Below are positions 1 through 5,180 of a stretch of DNA of 5,180 bases, piece by piece. The notes beneath the pieces are model-generated. The model worked only from the letters and a program-made list of their open reading frames with translations, did no database searches and had not been told where the DNA came from. A program made the translations under genes and the position numbers. The DNA is from a bacterium (GTDB lineage: Bacteria; Auribacterota; UBA3054; B51-G9), in assembly GCA_029939815.1 (NCBI GenBank), contig JAOZSF010000173.1, forward strand, positions 1 to 5,180, written 5' to 3'. Within the stretch, counting starts at the first letter, position 1; every line of letters begins with the position of its first letter.

Positions 1-135
1 ATAAATCCACATATTTCACATATTTTAATGGTAATTCTTCGTTTTTTTTGTTTCTTTTAGACATTCAAATTCACAGAAATTAATTGTATAATATTATAAG
101 AAGAATATTTATAAAAATACTTTAAACTAAATATT
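1..135. other. AT-rich upstream intergenic region
   Basis: No gene is supportable here. Two forward frames are open from the left edge but close quickly, at TAG 58-60 and TAA 81-83. Their short translations are rich in Phe, Ile and Leu from T-runs and look like no known C-terminus. The region holds a perfect tandem 9-bp repeat (CACATATTT, 8-16 and 17-25) and a T-rich stretch (41-58, with eight consecutive T at 42-49). The T-run could be the tail of an upstream terminator, but I see no GC-rich stem before it. A candidate promoter lies at 64-92. The frame of the large gene is closed upstream by TAA at 97-99 and 112-114, which fixes the 5' limit of that gene. Confidence 0.7.
64..92 (+). promoter_or_regulatory. 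candidate sigma-70-type promoter for the giant protease gene
   Basis: A perfect -10 hexamer TATAAT lies at 87-92. Exactly 17 bp upstream is TTCAAA (64-69), which matches four of six positions of the -35 consensus TTGACA. Transcription would begin near 99-100, giving a leader of about 36 nt before the ATG at 136. Spacing and the -10 are good. However, the surrounding DNA is so AT-rich that a chance TATAAT is easy, so this is a candidate only. No operator-like palindrome is evident. Confidence 0.4.
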
Positions 136-204
136 ATGAAATTTATTTCTGTCATTATATGTCTCTTTTTTATGATCTTATTTTCAACGTCGAATATTGA
201 CGCC
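136..204 (+). other. Sec signal peptide (residues 1-23)
   Basis: The N-terminus MKFISVIICLFFMILFSTSN has a single basic residue (K2), a hydrophobic core at about residues 3-16, and a small/polar stretch leading to IDA|AS. Cleavage after A23 (Ile at -3, Ala at -1) fits signal peptidase I best; after A24 is the alternative. C9 sits inside the hydrophobic core without a proper lipobox (VIIC rather than LAGC-like), so a lipoprotein is unlikely. Export through Sec agrees with the extracellular domain content. Confidence 0.9.
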
Positions 205-3200
205 GCTTCTGTTAAAAAAATCGGCTTCGAGTTCACTAATCCGGCTTTTTCAACCAACGAAATTAATGAAGTTATTGTTGTGATGAAAGATATTGGTGGG
301 AAGTTAAATTCCAAAACACAATCCTCAAATTTTAAAGGTCAAATTTCAAATCTTAGAAAACTGTTTCCGACAGCGCAGACGAAATATACAGCACAATCGA
401 CCGGCAGCAGTCTCTCTCGTGCAGCAAGAAACATTCAAAATATGTACATTGCGGAAATTGCAAACGGGAAAAATATCAATGTGGTATTGAAAGAACTCAA
501 CGCAATGCCGGAAGTTAAATACGCTGAGCCGAATTTTCCGGTAGAACTTTGTGCTGCTCCGAATGACCCGTATTTCAATAATCAATGGGCGTTAGATAAT
601 TCAGGACAAAGTTATCTTGCTGTAATCGATGGTGAACAAACAACAACAAGCGGGACTTCCGGCTCTGATATTGACTGGTTAGCCGAATGGGAATCCGTAA
701 ATTATCCGACTAACGAAGTTGTTGTTGCTGTTATTGACACGGGAGTAGATTACAATCACGAAGAGCTTGTCAATCAAATCTGGATTAACAAAAATGAGAT
801 TCCCTACAATGGAATTGATGATGATCATAACGGATACATAGATGATTATTATGGTTATAATTTTATTGATGACAACTTCGACCCGATGGACAAAAATGGT
901 CACGGAACTCATTGCGCAGGAATTATTGCCGCAGAAACAGATAATAATCTCGGAATTTCCGGCGTTTCTGCAAATGCAAAAATTATGGCGTTAAAATTTA
1001 TCGGAATTAACGGCGGCAACTCTGCGGATTCTCTTCGCGCAATAATTTACGCAGTAGATAACGGTGCAAAAGTTATTAATAACAGTTGGGGGTCAGCTTC
1101 ACGACTTCAATCGGTTAGTGATGCTATTGATTATGCAAACGAAAACAACTGTGTTGTTATTTCTGCAGCGGGCAATGACGGCAACGAAACGAAATTTTTC
1201 CCGGCTGGTTATGATTATTCGATGGCTGTTGCTGCAACCACATCAAGAGATAAAAAAGCAGATTTCAGTAATTATGGAACTTGGATTTCTGTTTCCGCTC
1301 CGGGAGAAAGCATTCTTTCTCTTCGTGCTGAAAATACCGATATGTTCGCACCACTCGGTCAGCCGCTGGTTCATATTGTTAATACAAATCTTTATATAGC
1401 AAGCGGAACAAGCATGGCGGCGCCGCAGGTTTCCGGAGCGGCGGCTTTGCTTGTTGCAGGCAATCCAGGCTATCAAGGTTGGATTTACGGAAAGGTTATT
1501 GCCAACACTTGCGATGATATTGATTCAATAAACCCTTCTTATGCAGGCGAACTCGGTTCCGGCAGAATCAACGTAGAAAATCTTCTTTCTTTTGATGGTA
1601 GCGATACTGTTTTTGTTGATGCAGTTCTTCCTCTTTTCAATGATACTTTCAACTTTTTTATGGGTCCCGGGAGAACAACAAATATTTTTGTTACTCTTGG
1701 AACTTGGAATCAGAATGTATCAAATGTTACCGTTATTGTTACTAACTTAACTTCCGGAATAACTATTTCTAATAATTTCCTATCCGTTGGAAATTTATCC
1801 GCTAAAACAGTTACAAATTTACCGGCGGATTCTTTTTTTATTATTTCGCATTCTTCAAAAGCAACAACTAAAGAAAAAGTAAAAGTTCAAGTTTTCGTTG
1901 ATGGTGTTCTAAAAGATGAAACTTCAATATCCTTCTTCGTTTTTAATGGATATGCCGCCTCGGTTGCAATTGCCGACCTTGATAACGATGGGTCTAAAGA
2001 ATTTATTTCTACTTATGATAATCAGCTTGTTGCTTATGACAATCACGGTTTACTGAAATGGTTTTTTCAATCACCGGCGCTTTTGATGCCTTTTAAAGGG
2101 GCTGCTGTTGGCGATGTTGATGGAGATGGTTTTAATGAAGTGCTTGCGGGACATTACGTTTCCCTTGTTGGTGGAGATATCGGACTTTATGTTTTTGAAC
2201 ATGACGGAACTGTAAAAAACGGCTGGCCTGTTAATGACGGCGTTTCTTCGTTTCAAGTTCCGGTTAGCGCTGATGCTGATGAAAATGGTATTGACGATAT
2301 TGTTGTCGGCTGCAATATAAAAGTGAACGGAACAAATACTCCGGCTTTAAGAGCTTACAACAGCGACGGAACACGACTTTGGTCAGTTGAAAACAAAAAT
2401 TATTTTGATGTTATGTCGCCGGCGGTTGGAGACCTTGATAATGATGGCTGGGATGAGTTTGTTACTATTTTTTATTCTGAGGGAGGAAAAGGGGGAACTG
2501 TTTCGATTATTACTCATGACGGAAAAGATTCCGGTACTTCTTTTGAAATCTCAGATTCGCATTTTGTTTACAGCCCGCCTTCTTTGGGCGATATCGATGG
2601 TGATGGGGATTTGGAAATCCTTATTAACGGTTATGAAATGGGGGGCAGAAATAATAAAATTTTTGCATACCAGCATGACGGAACTCCCGTTGAAGGTTGG
2701 CCGCAAAATTCTGGTCCGGTATGGATTGTAAGATATCAGTCGCCGCCGCTTGCCGATATTGACGGAGATGGCGACCTGGAAGTTTTCGCCGGCGCGTGGG
2801 AAACAGGGGTGTACGGATGGGACGGCGACGGAACTCCCCTGCCGAATTTTCCTATTGCGGATGCTAAATGCCATACTCAAGTTTGCATTGAAGATATTGA
2901 CGATGACGGCGAAGTGGAATTTGTTTACGGAATTTCTCTTTCAGTTTCTCCCGGGGTTATTCCCACAAATACCATTCTTCGTGCAAGAAATCTTGACGGT
3001 TCGATTGTTCCGGGTTTTGATTCTCTTATGGTTGCTGATTCAGGTGAAGTTTATGATATGGCTATTGAACCGATTAACGGATACACTAATCAACAAATTA
3101 TAGTTGCGGGTGCCGGCGATAAAATGTTTTACACCGAGCTTTTTATGATTGATACAGGTTTTAAATCCAACCAATTGGAGCGCGCCTGGCCTACTTATCC

Positions 3201-5180
3201 AAACAACAGCCGCAGAACTTTTGCTATTCCGGCGATTACAAATCCACCGTTTGTCTGTAGCTTTTCTGCTGACCACACGCTCGCTATCAGCTCTATGAAT
3301 GTTACTTTCAATTCTTACATTAAAGAGCCTTATTCTACAAACAGATTTTATCAATGGGATTTTAATGATGACGGTGTTGTTGATGCAGAAGGTGTTAATC
3401 TTACTACCACAAATGCGGTTTACGGACTTGGTTATCATTCTGTTTCTTTTTCTGTTTCTAATGGGCTCGGTGCCGTTTACTCAAAATCACGATCAAATTA
3501 TCTGCATGTTATTCCGCCGGTAGAATGTAATTTTACTGCCAGCACTTTGACGAGTGATGCTCCTTTTATTGTGTATTTCACCGATTTATCTACTAATCAG
3601 CCGCAGTATTGGAGTTGGGATTTTAATGGGGACGGAATAGTTGACAGCACTCTTCAAAACCCTTCTTACCTTTATTCCTCAACCGGTACTTTTACTGTCG
3701 CTTTGACCGTAAGCAACAATTTTGGATTAGGGGGGGCGTCAACTGCAACTGAAACTAAAACTGATTATATCGTTGTGCCGAATATTGCTGATTCTTCTGT
3801 TCATTACGTTTCTAAAACAGGCAGCCATTTATTTCCTTTTAAAAATTGGAACGAAGCTGCTACTAATATTTCCGCTGCCGTTAATAGCGCTGCTTCTGGT
3901 GAACTTGTTCTTGTTTCAAACGGGGTTTACCAACTCGAACACACTATTAATGCCACAAACATAACGATTATGAGTACCGGCGGTCAAAATAGCACTATTA
4001 TTCAAGGCGATTACTCTTTTGGATGTCTGTATTTGAGAGGTACAAACGCGATGCTTGACGGCTTTACTGTTCAGCGCGGTGGTAATTCTTTAGGTGCCGG
4101 TGTAAAACTTTCGCATGGCGCTTCGATGAAAAATTGTATTATTAACGATAATCACAGCAGTTTCAATGGTGCCGGAATTTTTTGCAGTTATATTCCCGGA
4201 ATTATTGAAAATTGCCTGGTTATCAGTAATTCAGGCAAACACGGTGCCGCTATTTTTATGCAAGATGATTATACTGTTCAAGACTGTGTTATAAAAAATA
4301 ACAATTCGGGTTCGATTGGGGAAGCCGTTATTATATACTTCTCCAAATTAAAAAATTGTCTTATTGTTAATAATAGTTCTCAAGCTGAAGTTCTATTTCT
4401 TAGAGATGGCGCCATTGTCGAAAACTGTACTATTGCTAACAATTCAAGTGTTTCTACCGAATCGGTTATTGAAATTTTGTATTCCGGATTTGTATATAAT
4501 TCTATAATTTATAATAACAGTTCTGATATTTGTAAAAATAGAAATATTAACGTTTCAGACCCGCTTTACCAAAATTCCTGTTTCAACGAACTGCCGTCGG
4601 CGGAATATCTTGGCGGTGGAAATATTGCTTTAAACCCAATGTTTATTGACCCGGAAAACGAAAATTATTACATGAAAGCTCTTTCTCCGTGCATTAATTC
4701 CGGCAGTAATTATTTTGTGTCGGTTACAAACGACATTTATGGTCGATTGAGAATTATTGACGGGAATGTTGATATGGGCTGCATAGAAAATGATGTTTCT
4801 TTTTCTATGACTCCACCGGAAATTATTTCGCCGACTAATATTTCGCCGGGCGAGACCGGAACAATTATTCTTGAATCAGCTGGTGAAGATATTATTATTG
4901 AGGGGTATAAAAATTCTGATTCTTTTGTTTATATTGAAGAGGATTTCAACTGGGAAAATAATAATGTTTTACAGAGTTCAACCGATACTTCCTGGAGTAA
5001 TATTATCTACAACGCTCAGGAAAAAACTTATCTGCTGACTTATAAAGTTATGGACGATAGTTTTACTAACGCATCGGTAATTTCTACTGAATTAACTATT
5101 GAAGTCATCCCCGAACCCTGCTATTTACTATTTATTATTTATCAGCTATTATTTATTAGGAGGAAATTTAATTCAAAGGA
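136..5180 (+). CDS. giant secreted S8 (subtilisin-like) protease with beta-propeller, PKD, beta-helix and PEP-CTERM tail; 3' end outside window
   Basis: One frame is open from ATG 136 to the window edge (1,681 codons, no stop reached). ATG 136 is the first start after in-frame stops at 97-99 and 112-114, and it gives a proper signal peptide. The next Met (residue 13) would cut that peptide in half. No Shine-Dalgarno sequence precedes it. Domain order: signal peptide 1-23; prodomain about 30-140; peptidase S8 about 143-485 with D201, H256, N347 and S426; beta-sandwich about 493-605; seven calcium-loop propeller repeats about 607-1032; PKD about 1038-1128 and 1129-1215; parallel beta-helix with choice-of-anchor-Q-like end about 1222-1553; Ig-like about 1554-1657; PEP-CTERM tail from 1658. 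All catalytic residues are present, so it should be an active endopeptidase, exported and then surface-anchored or released by an exosortase. Subtilases of this type usually span 350-700 residues, so most of the length is accessory modules, probably for binding and display. Substrate is unknown. The gene appears intact with no frameshift; only the last few codons are likely missing. Confidence 0.97.
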   Translation, partial: MKFISVIICLFFMILFSTSNIDAASVKKIGFEFTNPAFSTNEINEVIVVMKDIGGKLNSKTQSSNFKGQISNLRKLFPTAQTKYTAQSTGSSLSRAARNIQNMYIAEIANGKNINVVLKELNAMPEVKYAEPNFPVELCAAPNDPYFNNQWALDNSGQSYLAVIDGEQTTTSGTSGSDIDWLAEWESVNYPTNEVVVAVIDTGVDYNHEELVNQIWINKNEIPYNGIDDDHNGYIDDYYGYNFIDDNFDPMDKNGHGTHCAGIIAAETDNNLGISGVSANAKIMALKFIGINGGNSADSLRAIIYAVDNGAKVINNSWGSASRLQSVSDAIDYANENNCVVISAAGNDGNETKFFPAGYDYSMAVAATTSRDKKADFSNYGTWISVSAPGESILSLRAENTDMFAPLGQPLVHIVNTNLYIASGTSMAAPQVSGAAALLVAGNPGYQGWIYGKVIANTCDDIDSINPSYAGELGSGRINVENLLSFDGSDTVFVDAVLPLFNDTFNFFMGPGRTTNIFVTLGTWNQNVSNVTVIVTNLTSGITISNNFLSVGNLSAKTVTNLPADSFFIISHSSKATTKEKVKVQVFVDGVLKDETSISFFVFNGYAASVAIADLDNDGSKEFISTYDNQLVAYDNHGLLKWFFQSPALLMPFKGAAVGDVDGDGFNEVLAGHYVSLVGGDIGLYVFEHDGTVKNGWPVNDGVSSFQVPVSADADENGIDDIVVGCNIKVNGTNTPALRAYNSDGTRLWSVENKNYFDVMSPAVGDLDNDGWDEFVTIFYSEGGKGGTVSIITHDGKDSGTSFEISDSHFVYSPPSLGDIDGDGDLEILINGYEMGGRNNKIFAYQHDGTPVEGWPQNSGPVWIVRYQSPPLADIDGDGDLEVFAGAWETGVYGWDGDGTPLPNFPIADAKCHTQVCIEDIDDDGEVEFVYGISLSVSPGVIPTNTILRARNLDGSIVPGFDSLMVADSGEVYDMAIEPINGYTNQQIIVAGAGDKMFYTELFMIDTGFKSNQLERAWPTYPNNSRRTFAIPAITNPPFVCSFSADHTLAISSMNVTFNSYIKEPYSTNRFYQWDFNDDGVVDAEGVNLTTTNAVYGLGYHSVSFSVSNGLGAVYSKSRSNYLHVIPPVECNFTASTLTSDAPFIVYFTDLSTNQPQYWSWDFNGDGIVDSTLQNPSYLYSSTGTFTVALTVSNNFGLGGASTATETKTDYIVVPNIADSSVHYVSKTGSHLFPFKNWNEAATNISAAVNSAASGELVLVSNGVYQLEHTINATNITIMSTGGQNSTIIQGDYSFGCLYLRGTNAMLDGFTVQRGGNSLGAGVKLSHGASMKNCIINDNHSSFNGAGIFCSYIPGIIENCLVISNSGKHGAAIFMQDDYTVQDCVIKNNNSGSIGEAVIIYFSKLKNCLIVNNSSQAEVLFLRDGAIVENCTIANNSSVSTESVIEILYSGFVYNSIIYNNSSDICKNRNINVSDPLYQNSCFNELPSAEYLGGGNIALNPMFIDPENENYYMKALSPCINSGSNYFVSVTNDIYGRLRIIDGNVDMGCIENDVSFSMTPPEIISPTNISPGETGTIILESAGEDIIIEGYKNSDSFVYIEEDFNWENNNVLQSSTDTSWSNIIYNAQEKTYLLTYKVMDDSFTNASVISTELTIEVIPEPCYLLFIIYQLLFIRRKFNSK
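217..561 (+). other. inhibitory prodomain of the S8 protease (about residues 28-142)
   Basis: Residues 28-142 lie between the signal peptide and the catalytic domain. They show the pattern of subtilase propeptides: a strand (EVIVVMKD), a variable middle, then a strand (MYIAEIANG), a helix with the LKELNAMPEV pattern and the closing strand KYAEPNFPVE. The 'L..L...P.V.YAEPN' ending is characteristic of I9/thermitase-type prodomains that act as intramolecular chaperone and temporary inhibitor. Autocleavage would fall near the ELCAAPNDP junction (about 137-145), just before the mature-domain hallmark NDPYFNNQWAL. The exact cleavage point is inferred. Confidence 0.8.
562..1590 (+). other. peptidase S8 catalytic domain, thermitase/proteinase K-like (about residues 143-485)
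   Basis: The domain opens with NDPYFNNQWALDN, typical of the mature N-terminus of thermitase-like subtilases. The Asp motif is VVAVIDTGVD (D201), the His motif NGHGTHCAGI (H256), the Asn motif VISAAGNDG (oxyanion N347) and the Ser motif ASGTSMAAPQVSGAAALL (S426). NNSWG at 315-319 is the usual substrate-pocket strand. Cys260 after HGTH is the free active-site cysteine known from thermitase and proteinase K. An insert at 225-237 (NGIDDDHNGYIDD) looks like a calcium loop of the DxDxNGxxD kind. About 20-30 residues between the APGESILS strand and the GTS motif form a slightly long loop near the active site. All catalytic positions are intact. Confidence 0.96.
1612..1950 (+). other. beta-sandwich linker domain (about residues 493-605), family uncertain
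   Basis: This stretch follows the end of the protease domain (GSGRINVENLLSF). It has alternating hydrophobic strands rich in Val, Thr, Asn and Ser: FVTLGTWNQNVSNVTVIVTN, ISNNFLSVGNLSAKTV, then VKVQVFVDGVLKDETSISF. This resembles Ig-like or CARDB-type folds that often follow S8 domains in secreted proteases, with the 'L..V..TN....I' and 'VxVxVFVDG' strand patterns. I cannot assign a family from the sequence alone. The likely role is as a spacer or for stabilising the catalytic domain. Confidence 0.55.
1954..3231 (+). other. FG-GAP/VCBS-type seven-repeat calcium beta-propeller (about residues 607-1032)
   Basis: Seven DxDxDGxxE-type loops begin at residues 614, 660, 713, 766, 819, 874 and 920, spaced 46, 53, 53, 53, 55 and 46. 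Each is followed by a second hallmark, an aromatic strand and 'DG' turn: YDNHG 634, FEHDG 687, YNSDG 741, THDG 793, YQHDG 845, WDGDG 895 and RNLDG 951. Several continue into a W-P or W motif. The paired motifs and regular period point to a seven-bladed propeller with one bound calcium per blade, as in FG-GAP/VCBS and integrin-alpha-like repeats. A segment at 962-1032 without a calcium loop ends in ERAWPTYPNNSRRTF, the kind of 'WPxF....R.TG' closure often seen after such repeats. It may complete the first blade. The likely role is protein or polysaccharide binding; the ligand is unknown. Confidence 0.88.
3247..3780 (+). other. two tandem PKD domains (about residues 1038-1128 and 1129-1215)
   Basis: The second copy is canonical: CNFTAS, VYFTDLST, YWSWDFNGDGIVD (W1161, D1162), then NPSYLYSSTGTFTVALTVSN. 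The first has the same frame (CSFSADHT, VTFNSYI, YQWDFNDDGVVD with W1074 and D1075), but its YxxxGxYxVxLxVxN segment has drifted to YGLGYHSVSFSVSNGLG. Both carry the extended WDFNxDGxxD loop, a calcium-loop form common in bacterial and archaeal surface proteins. PKD domains are Ig-like spacers or polymer-binding modules of secreted proteases, chitinases and collagenases. A run of seven G lies in the second domain's tail (3730-3736) and the frame is intact across it. Confidence 0.93.
3799..4794 (+). other. right-handed parallel beta-helix with choice-of-anchor-Q-like end (about residues 1222-1553)
   Basis: The entry HYVSKTGSHLFPFKNWNEAA, then TNISAAVNSA, LVLVSNGVYQ and TIMSTGGQNSTII, is the classic start of pectate-lyase-like beta-helices: a capping helix, then the 'G..V.V.NG.Y' first coil. 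Coils repeat about every 23-26 residues with a C-hydrophobic-I-x-N-N pattern: KNCIINDN, ENCLVISN, QDCVIKNN, KNCLIVNN, ENCTIANN and YNSIIYNN. Cysteines C1334, C1360, C1384, C1408 and C1431 recur at the equivalent place. The end segment (FIDPENENYY, SPCINSGS, DIYGRLRIIDGNVDMGCIE) matches the 'D..G..R...G.VDMGA.E' signature of choice-of-anchor-Q regions, which precede various sorting signals. No catalytic Asp/Arg set of a polysaccharide lyase is evident, so a binding or structural role is more likely than enzymatic activity. Confidence 0.88.
4795..5106 (+). other. C-terminal beta-rich, Ig-like stretch (about residues 1554-1657), unrecognised
   Basis: About 100 residues lie between the VDMGCIE signature and the sorting tail. 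They contain alternating strands and polar turns (GETGTIILESAGEDIIIEGY, FVYIEEDFNWENNN, YLLTYKVMDDS, SVISTELTIEV). The general look is of an Ig-like domain, and the final 'STELTIEV' strand running into the tail is typical of the last domain before a sorting signal. It is acidic and carries no enzyme motif. I do not recognise a named family. Confidence 0.5.
5107..5180 (+). other. PEP-CTERM-type C-terminal sorting signal (from residue 1658, cut by window edge)
   Basis: The tail reads IPEPC (P1659, E1660, P1661, C1662), then a hydrophobic stretch YLLFIIYQLLFI (1663-1674), then the basic cluster RRK (1675-1677) and FNSK before the window ends. This is the three-part layout of PEP-CTERM signals recognised by exosortases in Gram-negative exopolysaccharide producers: a PEP motif, a transmembrane helix and an Arg cluster at the extreme C-terminus. 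The helix is short and aromatic/Ile-rich rather than the usual Gly/Leu/Ala-rich form. The residue after PEP is Cys where Ser, Ala or Thr is common. The stop is expected within a few codons to the right. Confidence 0.85.

Noticed and set aside
41..60. T-rich run as an intrinsic terminator of an upstream gene
   Set aside because: I found no GC-rich inverted repeat immediately before the T-run, so terminator structure is not supported.
1..60. Tail of an upstream gene ending at TAG 58-60
   Set aside because: The frame is open from the left edge for only 19 codons and its translation is low-complexity; there is not enough sequence to call a partial gene.
136..204. Lipoprotein signal peptide with C9 as the lipidated residue
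   Set aside because: The residues before C9 (VII) do not fit a lipobox, the Cys sits only nine residues in, and a better signal peptidase I site follows at A23.
57..314. Reverse-strand 85-codon ORF overlapping the start of the giant gene
   Set aside because: It lies antisense to the signal peptide and prodomain, has no recognisable protein features, and its Phe/Ile/Asn-rich composition is what the complement of AT-rich DNA gives.
1064..1399. Forward 111-codon ORF in another frame inside the protease domain
   Set aside because: It overlaps the catalytic-domain frame, whose Asp, His, Asn and Ser motifs are all intact; the alternate product has no family resemblance.
2387..3103. Overlapping out-of-frame forward ORFs and reverse ORFs in the propeller region
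   Set aside because: They arise from the repetitive GAT/GGT codon pattern of the calcium-loop repeats; the main frame shows seven coherent repeats with no break.
3040..3438. Reverse-strand 132-codon ORF antisense to the propeller end and first PKD domain
   Set aside because: It is the longest of the antisense ORFs, but it has no recognisable motif or domain and no promoter was seen. The sense frame codes for recognisable domains throughout.
3799..4794. Beta-helix as an active pectate or alginate lyase
   Set aside because: The fold pattern is clear, but I could not find a clustered Asp/Lys/Arg catalytic set, and the choice-of-anchor-Q-like ending is typical of non-enzymatic surface proteins.
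5158..5163. AGGAGG, a perfect Shine-Dalgarno-like string near the right edge
   Set aside because: It is in frame as the two Arg codons of the sorting tail, and no start codon follows at proper spacing before the window ends. A role for a downstream gene cannot be judged.

Overview
The window holds one very long forward-strand coding region. It starts at position 136, runs in a single uninterrupted frame to the right edge, and still has no stop codon at 5180 (1,681 codons visible). Before it lie only 135 bases of AT-rich upstream sequence with a plausible promoter. The second strand and the other frames show only short shadow ORFs, and I see no RNA genes, insertion sequences or CRISPR arrays.

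The encoded product is a giant secreted, surface-anchored multidomain subtilisin-like protease. In order it has: a Sec signal peptide (about residues 1-23); an inhibitory prodomain (about 30-140); a peptidase S8 catalytic domain with a complete triad, D201, H256 and S426, plus oxyanion N347 (about 143-485); a beta-sandwich linker (about 493-605); a seven-repeat FG-GAP/VCBS-type calcium-loop beta-propeller (about 607-1032); two PKD domains (about 1038-1215); a right-handed parallel beta-helix ending in a choice-of-anchor-Q-like segment (about 1222-1553); another beta-rich, Ig-like stretch (about 1554-1657); and, at the right edge, a PEP-CTERM-type sorting tail (PEP motif, hydrophobic helix, Arg-Arg-Lys). 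Because such tails end a few residues after the basic cluster, only a few codons are probably missing.

The organism is probably a Gram-negative bacterium with an exosortase/PEP-CTERM system. The AT-rich composition, the lack of a Shine-Dalgarno sequence, and the beta-helix entry motif (YVSKTGSH..PF.NW..AATNI..AV...G...LVSNGVY) fit the PVC group, most likely Kiritimatiellota or Lentisphaerota. This assignment comes from remembered family patterns, not from a search.

Functionally, the protein would be exported by Sec, mature by removal of its prodomain, fold in calcium (ten DxDxDG-type loops are visible across three fold types), and be processed at the C-terminus by an exosortase. The propeller, PKD and beta-helix modules probably bind polymers or matrix and hold the protease at its substrate. 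I found no multi-gene system here; the noteworthy content is the architecture of this one protein and its low-complexity sorting tail.
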